Positions 37,230 to 47,266 of a DNA stretch of 59,727 nucleotides are shown here, in pieces. The notes under the pieces were generated by a model, which was not told where the DNA came from, made no database searches, and saw nothing but the letters and a program-made list of their open reading frames with translations. Made by a program: the position numbers and the translations under genes. The stretch comes from Nitrosomonas sp. (lineage in GTDB: Bacteria > Pseudomonadota > Gammaproteobacteria > Burkholderiales > Nitrosomonadaceae), in assembly GCA_024281675.1 (NCBI GenBank), contig JAMXAG010000017.1, forward strand, positions 1-59,727, read 5' to 3'. The first letter of the stretch is position 1; every line of letters begins with the position of its first letter.

Positions 37230-39299
37230 TTACTTGCAATAATGCTCAAGTAATAATTGTTGTGCTGAGCGAGGTTTATGTGTACCGGGTTTTAATCGTT
37301 TGTAGGAACCATCGCTTTGTAATGACCAAGCTTGTGTGTTATCGGAAAGATAATTCAGTAGGCCCAGTTCAATAACAGTGTCACTGGTTCGTTTTTCCTC
37401 GATCGGGAAGCATACTTCCACGCGATGATGTAAGTTGCGTGTCATCCAATCAGCGCTTGAACAAAATAGCAGCTCTTCTCCATTTTGATGGAAATAAAAT
37501 ACCCGCGTGTGTTCCAAGAAGCGTCCGACAATGGAGCGTACGTTAATATTTTCTGATACTCCTTTGATTCCTGGGCGGAGGCAACATACGCCTCGAACGA
37601 TCAAATCAATTTTCACACCGGCTTGAGAAGCACGGTAAAGTGCTATGATGATTTCCGGATCGACCAGCGCATTCATTTTGGCAATGATCCATCCCTTTTT
37701 ACCTTCATTGACTAAGCTGATTTCTTTATCAATATAAGTCAGGATTCCTTTATGTAATGTGAAAGGTGATTGCAGCAGTTTTTTTAAGCGGCCAGCTCGA
37801 CCCAGTCCAGTGAGTTGATGGAATAATTTATTGACGTCTTCGCCAATTGCTTTGTCGCTCGTGAGTAAGCCATAGTCGGTATACAATCGTGCGGTTCTAG
37901 CATGATAATTGCCGGTGCCCAAATGGACGTAACGGCGCAGACTACGACCTTCTCTTCGTACCACCAAGATCATTTTGGCATGTGTTTTGTAATTAACCAC
38001 GCCATACACTACGTGCGCGCCAGCTTGTTGTAATTCGCTGGCTAATTCGATATTAGCTTCTTCATCGAATCGCGCGCGTAATTCAATAACAACAGTGACT
38101 TCTTTACCCGTGCGTGCAGCAATTTTTAACGCTTCTACTACGACTGATTCGGCCCCTGTGCGATAGAGCGTTTGTTTGATCGATAATACATGGGGATCTG
38201 TGGCTGCTTGACGTAAAAAATCGATGACCGGTGCAAATGATTGGAAAGGGTGATGTAATACTATATCACCATTGTGTAAGGTATCAAAAATACTGGTGTT
38301 TTTTACTAAACGTCGAGGAATATCTGGGGTAAAGCCTGGGAATTTTAATTCTGGCCGGTCGACCAGATCACAAATTGCCAGTAATCGACCCAAGTTAACG
38401 GGGCCATTTACTTGATAGAGGTCCTCTTGGTGCAACTCAAATTTTCGCAATAGGAAATGACTTAATTCATCAGGGCAGTTATCGGCCACTTCAAGCCGAA
38501 CGGCATCACTGAATCTTCGTGAAGGTAGCTCACCTTTCAAAGCACGCAATAGGTCATCCGTTTCTTCGTCGTCGATGAGCAGGTCGCTGTCACGTGTTAC
38601 CTTGAACTGATAGCAACCCATCACATTCATGCCTGGAAATAAGTCACTGACGTGGGCATGGATGATAGAGGAAAGTAAAATGAAATCATGGCTGCCGCCA
38701 CTGTATCGTGCAGGAATTTGGATAATACGAGGGAGGGAACGAGGTGCCTGCACGATAGCAAGACCCGAATCACGCCCAAATGCATCTTTGCCATCCAATG
38801 ATATGATGAAATACAAATTTTTATTAAGCACCCTGGGAAAAGGGTGGGCCGGATCCAATCCAATCGGACTTAACACTGGTAATACTTCATTTCTAAAATA
38901 ACGATGAATCCATCGACTTGTTTGTGGTTTCCATTGTGTTCGACGTAGCAAGCGAATTTTGTCTTTGGAGAGCGCCGGTATCATCATTTCATTCCAGACC
39001 TGGTATTGTTCCTCGACAAATCGATGTGCTGTTTCACTGATGCGCATGAGTACTTCGGCTGGAGATAGATTATCAGGGCCAGTCTGTGTTAAACCATATT
39101 TGGCTTGTTGTTTGAGTCCTGCTACACGGATTTCAAAAAACTCATCTAGGTTCGTGCTGGCAATGCATAAAAAGCGCAATCTTTCTAACAAAGGAAGATT
39201 TTCGTCTTTTGTTTGCTCGATCACACGCAGGTTGAATTCAAGTAAGCTCAACTCACGGTTGATATAAAGCGTTGGGTTTTTAAGGTCAGTGATATCCAT
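37230..39299 (-). CDS. ppk1: Polyphosphate kinase 1
   Basis: Reversibly makes inorganic polyphosphate from ATP. The 689-residue protein has the PPK1 four-domain layout. The N-terminal helical region opens YINRELSLLEFNLRV. The phospholipase-D-like catalytic domains contain the phosphorylated His in NYKTHAKMILVVRRE, followed by YVHLGTGNYHARTARLYTDYGL. FLEHTRVFYFHQNGEELLFCSSADWM is also diagnostic. ATG at 39299 is taken rather than the TTG one codon upstream. It stands alone between an exported oxidase and a sugar dehydrogenase, with no exopolyphosphatase beside it. Confidence 0.97.
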   Translation of the reverse strand: MDITDLKNPTLYINRELSLLEFNLRVIEQTKDENLPLLERLRFLCIASTNLDEFFEIRVAGLKQQAKYGLTQTGPDNLSPAEVLMRISETAHRFVEEQYQVWNEMMIPALSKDKIRLLRRTQWKPQTSRWIHRYFRNEVLPVLSPIGLDPAHPFPRVLNKNLYFIISLDGKDAFGRDSGLAIVQAPRSLPRIIQIPARYSGGSHDFILLSSIIHAHVSDLFPGMNVMGCYQFKVTRDSDLLIDDEETDDLLRALKGELPSRRFSDAVRLEVADNCPDELSHFLLRKFELHQEDLYQVNGPVNLGRLLAICDLVDRPELKFPGFTPDIPRRLVKNTSIFDTLHNGDIVLHHPFQSFAPVIDFLRQAATDPHVLSIKQTLYRTGAESVVVEALKIAARTGKEVTVVIELRARFDEEANIELASELQQAGAHVVYGVVNYKTHAKMILVVRREGRSLRRYVHLGTGNYHARTARLYTDYGLLTSDKAIGEDVNKLFHQLTGLGRAGRLKKLLQSPFTLHKGILTYIDKEISLVNEGKKGWIIAKMNALVDPEIIIALYRASQAGVKIDLIVRGVCCLRPGIKGVSENINVRSIVGRFLEHTRVFYFHQNGEELLFCSSADWMTRNLHHRVEVCFPIEEKRTSDTVIELGLLNYLSDNTQAWSLQSDGSYKRLKPGTHKPRSAQQLLLEHYCK

Positions 39300-39459
39300 C
39301 AACGATGACTAGTTTTTAAAACAATGATCCATACAATCTCAATTTGTTTATGTTATTTGATTGCAGTGCCAGGAAAAATGTAACAGTAATAACAAAGATT
39401 ACCAATGTTAGAGAATTGTTGTTGATGAATCTGTGAATTTATGATGACAACACAAAAAT

Positions 39460-40596
39460 TTACTGAGATTTAATGCTGGGTACGATTTTTAATAATTTTC
39501 CATTAATATCATCGGTCAGTAAATATAATGTTCCGTCGGGACTTTGTTTTACATCGCGAAAACGGGTCGTGTTCATAAGCAACTGTTCTTCATGTATGAT
39601 TTTATTGCCATCCGTGCTCAATCGTGCAACATGTTTTCCAGCCAGTGCACCAATAAACAGATTGCTACGCCACGCAGCGAATTGATTGCCGGTATAAAAC
39701 GCCATACCGGAAGGTGCAATTGATGGTGTCCAATAGCGAATAGGTTCTTCGAAGCCTTGCTCGGCATGCTCATCTTTAATAGGCGTGTCATCATAATGGG
39801 AGCCATAACATGCCAGTGGCCAACCGAAATTTTTCCCAGGCTGTGGAATATTGATTTCATCGCCACCCTTAGGGCCATGCTCATGTATCCATAGTTCACC
39901 TGTTTTGGGATGGATGGCGGCACCTTGAATGCTGCGATGACCGTAAGACCATATTTCCGGTTTTGCTTGAGGATTTTTAACAAATGGATTGTCAGGAGGC
40001 ACCGTTCCATCAGAGCGGATACGGATAATTTTACCAAAATAGTTATCCAGTTGCTGAGCATCATGGGCGCGGCTACCACGGTCACCCAGTGTAATGAAAA
40101 GATTGCCATCACGTGCAAACGCTAAGCGCGACCCAAAATGAATACCGTCTGCGGTTTTGGGCAGTTGTCGGAAAATCACCTGTAAGTTTTTGAGCTGGCC
40201 ATGAATTAATTCCGCTCGAGCAACTGCGGTACTGGCTTTATGATCTTCGGGTTCAGCGTAAGAAAGATAAATCAGTCGGTTTTTTGAGAACTCAGGATCG
40301 AGTGCGACGTCAAGTAACCCCCCTTGTTGTTTGAAAAATACTTCGGGAACACCTTGAATTGGATCGGATATTTGACCATTGGCAGAAATAATGCGTAATT
40401 GACCAATACGTTCGGTCACCAAAATATTGCCATCAGGTAAAAATGCCATTCCCCAAGGAAATTTTAAACCAGTTGCAACTTGTTGCACGGTAAATTCTGG
40501 CTGTAATCGTTGCGCATGAGCAGCGGATAACAAATATCCGTGTGGATCAAAAAAATTGGTTGCGGCAACCAAGAATATCAAAGCAAAGCGGAACAT
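39460..40596 (-). CDS. Exported PQQ-dependent aldose sugar dehydrogenase (YliI/Asd-like)
   Basis: A 378-residue soluble six-bladed propeller quinoprotein. The signal peptide ends at SAAHAQ (about residue 33). Family blocks are LKFPWGMAFLPDGNILVTER, FHLQ-like GIHFGSRLAFARDGNLFITLGDRG with the catalytic-type His-Phe-Gly, and GHRSIQGAAIHP. It oxidises aldoses in the periplasm and passes electrons to the respiratory chain if PQQ is available; no pqq genes are in the window. The start at 40596 is set by AGGAAG five bases upstream of ATG. A longer frame starting 15 codons earlier would bury the signal peptide. Confidence 0.9.
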   Translation of the reverse strand: MFRFALIFLVAATNFFDPHGYLLSAAHAQRLQPEFTVQQVATGLKFPWGMAFLPDGNILVTERIGQLRIISANGQISDPIQGVPEVFFKQQGGLLDVALDPEFSKNRLIYLSYAEPEDHKASTAVARAELIHGQLKNLQVIFRQLPKTADGIHFGSRLAFARDGNLFITLGDRGSRAHDAQQLDNYFGKIIRIRSDGTVPPDNPFVKNPQAKPEIWSYGHRSIQGAAIHPKTGELWIHEHGPKGGDEINIPQPGKNFGWPLACYGSHYDDTPIKDEHAEQGFEEPIRYWTPSIAPSGMAFYTGNQFAAWRSNLFIGALAGKHVARLSTDGNKIIHEEQLLMNTTRFRDVKQSPDGTLYLLTDDINGKLLKIVPSIKSQ

Positions 40597-40883
40597 TTTT
40601 CTTCCTGTAAGTGACGAAGTAAGGAGATACAAATGTAGCATCCTTATAATGGGATCTCAAATCAAACACGTGGCATTTTTTACGAAATTTGAAAAAATAT
40701 TTTTCCATCGTAACCATTATTGGATGAGGGCTGTAAACAAGGTGACAATTTGTCGCATTGTAGTTTTATTTTTTATGGGATAGAGTGTGATAACAGAAAA
40801 TTAACATGCGTTGTTATATCTTTGTCACATACATTTGCTATCTTGAGATTATCCTTAAAAAATTATGTGAGGAGTGAATTCAA

Positions 40884-41240
40884 ATGAAGCAATTACAATC
40901 ACAAGTTGATCTGAAAACGGATGCAGTAAACGTCCCATCGACCGAACAAAGAAATGGTCAATCCTTTTATGAGTCTGGTCAAATGCGGCGTGCAAAGATG
41001 CATGCAGCACGTCTTATTGAATCTATTGATGGCTATAATACATTGCCTCCTTCGTTACAACGTTTGGTGGAAGCGTGTTTCGTTTTAGAAACAACCGACT
41101 CCAGAATACTGGCAGCTTACTTAAAGCAAAAACCTGCAGTGATTCGCATGGACTTCCAAAAAATTTGCACAATCTTGGGGGAAAAATTTGCGTTGCAAAA
41201 AATGCATCAGCCTGCTTCCCCTAGTCGTGAATTTGCGTAG
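40884..41240 (+). CDS. Small predicted helix-turn-helix protein, unknown
   Basis: The 118-residue product has a disordered first 40 residues and a helical C-terminal half. LPPSLQRLVEACFVLETTDSRILAAYLKQ then AVIRMDFQKICTILGE is laid out like the four-helix HTH of sigma-region-4/LuxR proteins, with a turn before a putative recognition helix. The DNA-binding role is inference. A strong GAGGAG ribosome site eight bases before ATG supports expression. A GACAA-t-TTGTC palindrome (40744-40754) lies about 130 bases upstream and could be an operator. It may be lineage-restricted. Confidence 0.65.
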   Translation: MKQLQSQVDLKTDAVNVPSTEQRNGQSFYESGQMRRAKMHAARLIESIDGYNTLPPSLQRLVEACFVLETTDSRILAAYLKQKPAVIRMDFQKICTILGEKFALQKMHQPASPSREFA

Positions 41241-41327
41241 TATTACGTTGTTTTTGTTCTGGGTAATCGTAAAGTAACAGTTTTGCGTCAACCTTCATCA
41301 GTCATGCATTGACAATTTAGGCCCAAA

Positions 41328-41369
41328 ATATCTGGAGCCTTGTCGGTGATATCTGGAGCCTTGTCGGTG
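41328..41369. repeat. Two perfect tandem copies of a 21-bp unit
   Basis: 41328-41348 and 41349-41369 are identical (atatctggagcc then ttgtcggtg). The repeat ends directly against a perfect TATAAT at 41370-41375. It lies in the 294-base gap between the HTH-like gene and dapC, which otherwise holds no gene. It may be replication slippage or a pair of regulator sites. Confidence 0.9.
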
Positions 41370-41534
41370 TATAATCTATACCACTAATTTTGTCTTTGGT
41401 TTTTTGTTGGTTATTCTTTCCTGTGCGATTTATAATAATTCGAATTCAACATTTCAGAATTTATCATTAAGACCTATTTCGCATTGAGATAATGGTAATT
41501 AAATTTAAGCATTGATTGCCATTCATTACTTGTC

Positions 41535-42731
41535 ATGAATCCAAAACTGAACCAACTGCAATCTTACCCATTTCAGAAATTAAAACAATTGCTTGATGGT
41601 GTGACGCCCGATAGCGCACTATCTGCGATTAATTTACAGATTGGTGAGCCGAAGCACGCTACACCTGATTTCATTCGACAAGCGATGATCGATCATATGG
41701 ATGGGTTGTCCGCATACCCTATGACCTTGGGTTCTGTTTCACTTAGAAACACCTTGGCAAATTGGATTCAGAGACGGTTTAATTTAACGGAAATCAATCC
41801 TGATACCGAAGTTATTCCAGTCAACGGTAGCCGTGAGGCATTATTTTCTTTTGCACAAGCGGTTGTAGACACCGATAAGGATAGGGCGATGGTGATCTGC
41901 CCCAATCCGTTTTACCAAATTTATGAAGGCGCTGTATTGTTGGCCGGTGCTGAGCCTTATTTCATGAATGCATCTTCACAAAATCATTTTGCATGCGATT
42001 TTTCCCAAGTAAGCGATGCGATCTGGTCTAATACGCAGCTCGTTTATGTTTGTTCGCCTAACAATCCTACCGGTCGTGTCATGGCTTTGGAAGAATGGGA
42101 GCAACTATTTGAATTATCAGATCGTTATGGTTTTGTAATTGCGTCGGATGAATGCTATTCGGAAATTTATTTTGCTGAAACGGCTCCCCCTTTAGGCGCA
42201 TTGGATGCAGCACAACGAATGGGACGGTATGGATTTCCACGTTTAATGGTATTCAATAGTCTATCAAAGCGGTCCAATGTGCCGGGACTACGTTCTGGAT
42301 TCGTGGCGGGCGACGCCCAAATATTAGAAAAATTTTTACTCTATCGAACTTATCATGGTTCTGCTATGAGTCCGGTAGCACAAGCAGCAAGCACGACGGC
42401 TTGGAATGATGAAGCGCACGTGATTGAAAATCGACGCTTGTACACGCAAAAATTTTCTGATGCAATGCGGATTTTGTCGGATGTGATCAATATAAAGATG
42501 CCGGATGCGGGTTTTTATTTTTGGCTAGAGACACCAATCAGTGACACTGAATTCACCAAAAGACTTTATCAAGACTATAATGTTACTGTGCTGCCGGGTA
42601 GCTACCTAGCTCGGGATGCGCATGGTGTTAATCCTGGAACAAACTACGTGCGTATTGCGTTGGTAGCCACGCCTTCAGAATGTGTTGAAGCCATGCAACG
42701 GATTAAGAATTTTGTAAGCGATTTAAATTAA
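41535..42731 (+). CDS. dapC: Succinyldiaminopimelate transaminase
   Basis: A PLP aminotransferase of the lysine/diaminopimelate pathway, converting N-succinyl-2-amino-6-ketopimelate with glutamate. It is a fold-type I enzyme of 398 residues. [10 protein letters not shown] and [10 protein letters not shown] are family blocks, and the Schiff-base Lys is in [15 protein letters not shown]. The [22 protein letters not shown] start is typical of the proteobacterial DapC group. dapD follows 25 bases later; together they perform adjacent succinylase-branch steps. Confidence 0.95.
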   Translation: MNPKLNQLQSYPFQKLKQLLDGVTPDSALSAINLQIGEPKHATPDFIRQAMIDHMDGLSAYPMTLGSVSLRNTLANWIQRRFNLTEINPDTEVIPVNGSREALFSFAQAVVDTDKDRAMVICPNPFYQIYEGAVLLAGAEPYFMNASSQNHFACDFSQVSDAIWSNTQLVYVCSPNNPTGRVMALEEWEQLFELSDRYGFVIASDECYSEIYFAETAPPLGALDAAQRMGRYGFPRLMVFNSLSKRSNVPGLRSGFVAGDAQILEKFLLYRTYHGSAMSPVAQAASTTAWNDEAHVIENRRLYTQKFSDAMRILSDVINIKMPDAGFYFWLETPISDTEFTKRLYQDYNVTVLPGSYLARDAHGVNPGTNYVRIALVATPSECVEAMQRIKNFVSDLN

Positions 42732-42756
42732 GCGATATTCCAATATAAGGAACAAT

Positions 42757-43578
42757 ATGAGTGAATTGCAAATCATCATTGAAGAAGCTTTTGAACGTCG
42801 AGCGGATATTACCCCTCGAAATGTTGAAGCCAGTTTAAAAGAATCCATTGCCCAAGTTTTGGCTATGTTGGATAGCGGTAAGTTGCGCGTAGCCGAGAAA
42901 ATCAATGGTTGCTGGGTGACGCATCAATGGATCAAGAAAGCAGTATTGTTGTCTTTCCGCATTGAAGACAATAGTTTCATCAAAGGCGGTTTTTCCAATT
43001 ATTTTGATAAAGTTCCTTCAAAATTTGCTGACTACAGTTCCAGGGATTTCCGGGATGGTGGGTTTCGTGTAGTTCCCCCCGCAGCCGTGCGTAAAGGATC
43101 ATTTATAGCGGGAAATGTAGTGCTGATGCCTTCGTATGTCAATATCGGAGCTTATGTTGACCAAGGTACGATGGTTGATACCTGGGCGACGGTGGGTTCT
43201 TGTGCACAAATCGGTAAGAACGTGCATTTATCCGGCGGCGTCGGTATTGGTGGCGTGTTGGAACCTGTACAATCCAATCCAACCATCATTGAAGACAATT
43301 GTTTTATCGGCGCGCGTTCAGAGATCGTAGAAGGGGTCATCGTCGAAGAAAACTCTGTAATTTCGATGGGGGTTTATATTGGCCAGAGTACTAAAATCTA
43401 TCACCGCGATACGGGAGAGGTCAGTTACGGGCGTATTCCGGCGGGTTCAGTGGTGGTGTCCGGGAACCTACCTTCGGAGAATGGGAAGTACAGTCTTTAT
43501 TGTGCAGTCATCGTCAAACAGGTTGATGCAAAAACACGTTCTAAAACAGGTATAAATGAATTATTACGTGGTATTTAG
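42757..43578 (+). CDS. dapD: Tetrahydrodipicolinate N-succinyltransferase
   Basis: Adds succinate from succinyl-CoA to tetrahydrodipicolinate, the step before DapC. A trimeric left-handed beta-helix enzyme; its hexapeptide repeats are visible from [20 protein letters not shown] through [22 protein letters not shown] to [19 protein letters not shown]. The length of 273 is standard. The ATG follows an AAGGAACA ribosome site. It is probably co-transcribed with dapC and the antiporter gene 17 bases downstream. Confidence 0.98.
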   Translation: MSELQIIIEEAFERRADITPRNVEASLKESIAQVLAMLDSGKLRVAEKINGCWVTHQWIKKAVLLSFRIEDNSFIKGGFSNYFDKVPSKFADYSSRDFRDGGFRVVPPAAVRKGSFIAGNVVLMPSYVNIGAYVDQGTMVDTWATVGSCAQIGKNVHLSGGVGIGGVLEPVQSNPTIIEDNCFIGARSEIVEGVIVEENSVISMGVYIGQSTKIYHRDTGEVSYGRIPAGSVVVSGNLPSENGKYSLYCAVIVKQVDAKTRSKTGINELLRGI

Positions 43579-43595
43579 AGATATATAATATAAAT

Positions 43596-44861
43596 ATGAT
43601 TGATCCTACTTCGATTCAATTGATTGCAGCAATACTGTTTGCGTTAGCTATAACGCATACATTTTCAACCAAGTATTTTGAGCATCTTGCGCATATTCAG
43701 CCACGACATGCTGGGGTCTGGCATTTGCTGGGTGAAGTTGAAGTAGTTTTTGGTTTGTGGGCAATGATATTAATTTTGTTTATTTTTGTCCTGAGCGGGA
43801 AGCACGACGCGATCACTTATCTTGAGTCACGTAATTTTACTGAACCGATGTTTGTTTTTGTCATCATGGTGATTGCCGGAACACGCCCTATTCTAGATTT
43901 TGTTGCGGCCGTGGTACAGCGTATAGCAATGATGGTACCACTCAATCAACGTATGGTCATGTATTTCTTGCTATTAGCGTTTGTTCCTTTGCTCGGGTCA
44001 TTTATTACTGAACCTGCGGCAATGACATTGGCAGCATTGATGCTACGCGAAACATTATTTAGCCGAGATATATCGACACGCTTAAAATACGCAACGGTTG
44101 GCGTATTATTTGTCAACATTTCTATAGGGGGTACTCTAACGCCCTTTGCAGCGCCGCCCGTTCTGATGGTTGCGGCAAAATGGGATTGGGATATCGCGTT
44201 TATGTTGGTGAATTTTGGATGGAAAGCAGCAATCGCTGTCATAGTGAACGCGCTTGCGGTGACTTGGTTGTTTCGTCGAGAATTCAATCAGGCTGATCCA
44301 TTAAAAGATATTGAATCTGTTGCTAATAAAATTCCTTTATCTGTTGTGTTGATCCATTTGTTTTTTTTAGTGTTGGTGGTGGTGTTTGCGCATCACCCCG
44401 TGGTATTTATGGGATTGTTTCTGTTTTTTCTCGGTTATACGGCGGCTTATGAGCGCTATCAAAGCCCATTGATTTTGCGAGAAGCTTTATTGGTTGCTTT
44501 TTTCTTGGCAGGATTAGTGGTTCTAGGGGGGCAACAGCAATGGTGGCTCCAACCCTTATTGATGAATATGAGCGAAACGGCTGTTTATTTTGGCGCTACT
44601 GCACTGACTGCAGTGACTGATAATGCTGCATTGACGTATTTAGGCTCATTGGTGGAAGGTTTGACGGAGGAATTTAAAATAGCCTTGGTGGCAGGTGCAG
44701 TGACAGGGGGAGGGTTGACAGTCATTGCAAACGCACCTAATCCAGCAGGTTTTTCTATTCTTAAAAGCAAATTTGATGAGCAATCCATTCATCCATTGGG
44801 ATTATTGGTTGCAGCTATTCCTCCAACATTGGTAGCCGTTGCGGCATTCAGGGTGTTATAA
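43596..44861 (+). CDS. Putative Na+/H+ antiporter (PF07399-type)
   Basis: A 421-residue membrane protein with ten to twelve helices. Recognised parts are TRPILDFVAAVVQRIA, LGSFITEPAAMTLAALML, NISIGGTLTPFAAPPVLMVA with the helix-breaking Gly/Pro core, and a late TALTAVTDNAALTYLGSLV with a buried Asp. The ion-transporter superfamily shares these broken helices. A role in sodium or pH homeostasis is known only by homology. It follows dapD closely and ends in front of a strong hairpin. Confidence 0.85.
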   Translation: MIDPTSIQLIAAILFALAITHTFSTKYFEHLAHIQPRHAGVWHLLGEVEVVFGLWAMILILFIFVLSGKHDAITYLESRNFTEPMFVFVIMVIAGTRPILDFVAAVVQRIAMMVPLNQRMVMYFLLLAFVPLLGSFITEPAAMTLAALMLRETLFSRDISTRLKYATVGVLFVNISIGGTLTPFAAPPVLMVAAKWDWDIAFMLVNFGWKAAIAVIVNALAVTWLFRREFNQADPLKDIESVANKIPLSVVLIHLFFLVLVVVFAHHPVVFMGLFLFFLGYTAAYERYQSPLILREALLVAFFLAGLVVLGGQQQWWLQPLLMNMSETAVYFGATALTAVTDNAALTYLGSLVEGLTEEFKIALVAGAVTGGGLTVIANAPNPAGFSILKSKFDEQSIHPLGLLVAAIPPTLVAVAAFRVL

Positions 44862-44901
44862 AAAACAAACGTAGCGTTGATGGAAGCAGCTTGATATCAT
44901 A

Positions 44902-44933
44902 TTTCGAGTCGCCTTAATTTGGGCGACTCGAAA
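44902..44933. terminator. Perfect 12-bp hairpin between convergent genes
   Basis: tttcgagtcgcc (44902-44913) pairs exactly with ggcgactcgaaa (44922-44933) around an eight-base loop. It lies between the plus-strand antiporter and the minus-strand moeB-like gene. A moderate T-rich stretch follows on plus (tattttgc). It is best read as a shared bidirectional terminator. Confidence 0.65.
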
Positions 44934-44987
44934 GCTGTATTTTGCTATGACAATATTGATTATTGGGTTAGTCAAAAAAATCTGACT

Positions 44988-45737
44988 TTAGGCGTTTCTA
45001 CATACCATGCAATATGGATCTTTATGAAGTTTTACTGAGCGCCAGCTCATCGTTAAACCATCCAATAATTGTAAGCGGCCTTGTAGGTTACTGCCGATAT
45101 TGAGTAGGGTTTTTATTGTTTCGGCAGCTTGTATGCAGCCTATGATGCCAACTAAGGGCGAAAATACCCCCATCACTGCGCATGGCATATCGTCTGATTT
45201 TCCTTCGAAAGGATACAAACAGTGGTAACACGGACTGTTTGAGTATCGTGTATCAAAAACAGTAACTTGTCCATTAAATCGTGTCACTGCCCCTGAAATC
45301 AGGGGTTTTTTGTATTTTACACAAGCTTGATTGATTTGATGGCGTGTTGAGAAGTTATCACTGGCATCGACAACAATGTCAACATTCTGCAAGAGCGCTC
45401 GTAATGCAACAGACTCGATTCGTTGGGGAATTACAGTAACATCGATTCCAGGATTGATTTTTGTAAGGACTTGCTTTGCTGAGTCAACTTTTGCTAAACC
45501 AATTGATTCAGTATGATGAATGATTTGGCGTTGTAGATTGGTTAAATCAACCTGGTCACCATCACAAAGCGTTAAGTATCCGATACCACTGGCTGCGAGA
45601 TACATCGCAGCCGGGGAACCTAACCCACCCATTCCTACAATTAACACATGTGATCGATTAAGTTTTTCTTGTCCTTCGATATCAATTTCCGGTAACAGAA
45701 TATGCCGACTGTACCTAATCAGCTGATGGTCATTCAC
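44988..45737 (-). CDS. moeB: HesA/MoeB/ThiF-family adenylyltransferase
   Basis: An E1-like enzyme that adenylates the C-terminal Gly of a ubiquitin-like sulfur carrier (MoaD or ThiS). Visible are the ATP site GMGGLGSPAAMYLA, DLTNLQRQI with the catalytic Arg region, VDASDNFSTR, and two zinc Cys pairs, CYHC and CMVC. The start is GTG at 45737 (MNDHQLIRYSRHILL), the standard family N-terminus, eight bases after the ctpA stop; the longer frame extends into ctpA. MoeB and ThiF cannot be separated from sequence alone, and no partner gene is adjacent. Confidence 0.87.
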   Translation of the reverse strand: MNDHQLIRYSRHILLPEIDIEGQEKLNRSHVLIVGMGGLGSPAAMYLAASGIGYLTLCDGDQVDLTNLQRQIIHHTESIGLAKVDSAKQVLTKINPGIDVTVIPQRIESVALRALLQNVDIVVDASDNFSTRHQINQACVKYKKPLISGAVTRFNGQVTVFDTRYSNSPCYHCLYPFEGKSDDMPCAVMGVFSPLVGIIGCIQAAETIKTLLNIGSNLQGRLQLLDGLTMSWRSVKLHKDPYCMVCRNA

Positions 45738-45744
45738 AGCATTA

Positions 45745-47205
45745 TTAGCTATCAGTTTTATCGCTTTTCTTTTTGGGTGTTGGGGTGGATGTAGTATCAC
45801 CTTTAAAGTAATTTATGGCTTGGGTGAGCAATTGGTCTTCTTCTGAGCCAAATTCCAGTGGTTTTTTGTTTTTCTTACTTTGGGCTTTTTCTTCTTTGGT
45901 TTCGTCTGAAGTCTCTTGAATAGCTTTTTCTATTTGTATTGCTGGATCTAGATTCGTAGGTGCCTTATTTTTCTTATCATTTTTTCCGTTCGATAAATGA
46001 CGATTCAAATCGGATTCACGTAACCTGCTCGTCTCATCGCCGCTATTGGTTTCATCCAGAATGTCAGGAGTAATTCCTTTAGCTTGTATTGATTGACCGT
46101 TTGGCGTGTAATAACGTGCAGTGGTTAATTTTATTGCAGTATTGTTACCCAGTGGTAGTATGGTTTGAACTGAGCCTTTACCGAAGGTTTGCGAACCCAT
46201 TACTACTGAGCGTTTATGATCTTGCAAAGCGCCTGCTACGATTTCAGAAGCTGAAGCCGATCCACCGTTAACCAGTGTGATCATCGGAACAGTTTTTGCC
46301 TCCTTCGGTAATCCTTTTAGGAAATCGTCGTCGGAACCACGCAAATAGTGTTCTGGACTGGCAATTAATTTCATTTTTGCATCGGCACTACGTCCTTCGG
46401 TATAAACAACCAATGCATTTTCAGGCAGGAACGCTGCGGAGACAGCTACTGCACCGTTTAACAATCCTCCTGGATCATTACGCAAATCCAAGATTAAGCC
46501 TTTCATTGCACCATTATTTTGAGAAAATAAGGTTTTAATGGCTTGCGCTAAATTCTCACCGGTTTGTTCTTGAAATTGTGTAATGCGAATATATGCATAT
46601 CCAGGTTCAATCATTTTTGATTTAACACTTTGGATTTTAATAATATCCCGAACCAAATTGAATATCAGGGGCTCCGATTCACCTTCACGAACAATGGTAA
46701 TTTTAATAGGGGTTTTTGGTTTGCCACGCATCATCTTAATGGCATCATTCAATGTCATGCCTTTGACGACTTTGTCATCCAGTTTTACAATCAGATCGCC
46801 GGTTTTAATGCCAGCGCGGAATGCGGGCGTATCTTCGATGGGAGAAATAACCTTGACAATGCCATCTTCCATAGTAACTTGTATTCCCAATCCGCCAAAT
46901 TCACCCTGAGTACCTATTTGTAATTCTTTATATTCGTCTTTATCAAGATAGGACGAGTGTGGATCCAAGCCCACCAGCATTCCATTAATCGCTTCGGTAA
47001 TTAATTTTTTGTCTTCTACGGATTCTACATAATCACTTTTGATGCGCCCGAAAACCTGTGCAAAGGTTCGTAATTCCTCAATCGGAAGCGGATGAACTGC
47101 TTCTAAATGTTCTTTCTTTGCAATGGCAGAGAAATTTAAACTGATCATGATGCCAGCGATTATGCCAACGACTAGTAATCCCGATTTTTTAAAAATATGA
47201 CTCAT
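45745..47205 (-). CDS. ctpA: C-terminal processing protease CtpA (S41A)
   Basis: A periplasmic serine protease of 486 residues. N-terminal signal anchor SGLLVVGIIAGIMISLNFSA; PDZ domain about 95-180 (GGLGIQVTMEDGIVKVISP). Catalytic Ser is in NGGSASASEI and catalytic Lys in MGSQTFGKGSVQ. The C-terminal 110 residues are Lys/Glu/Ser-rich and probably disordered. CtpA/Prc enzymes tune peptidoglycan hydrolases and lipoproteins. Direct adjacency to envC, a murein-hydrolase activator, is a conserved pairing and fits a cell-wall role. Confidence 0.95.
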   Translation of the reverse strand: MSHIFKKSGLLVVGIIAGIMISLNFSAIAKKEHLEAVHPLPIEELRTFAQVFGRIKSDYVESVEDKKLITEAINGMLVGLDPHSSYLDKDEYKELQIGTQGEFGGLGIQVTMEDGIVKVISPIEDTPAFRAGIKTGDLIVKLDDKVVKGMTLNDAIKMMRGKPKTPIKITIVREGESEPLIFNLVRDIIKIQSVKSKMIEPGYAYIRITQFQEQTGENLAQAIKTLFSQNNGAMKGLILDLRNDPGGLLNGAVAVSAAFLPENALVVYTEGRSADAKMKLIASPEHYLRGSDDDFLKGLPKEAKTVPMITLVNGGSASASEIVAGALQDHKRSVVMGSQTFGKGSVQTILPLGNNTAIKLTTARYYTPNGQSIQAKGITPDILDETNSGDETSRLRESDLNRHLSNGKNDKKNKAPTNLDPAIQIEKAIQETSDETKEEKAQSKKNKKPLEFGSEEDQLLTQAINYFKGDTTSTPTPKKKSDKTDS

Positions 47206-47266
47206 GATGCTTTCTCCGCACTGATCGATTTGTGTGTGTATTCAAAAATACTTCCTAAGGTACTCA

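Noticed and set aside
41309-41375. Promoter using TTGACA at 41309 with TATAAT at 41370
   Set aside because: The 55-base separation is far too long for one promoter.
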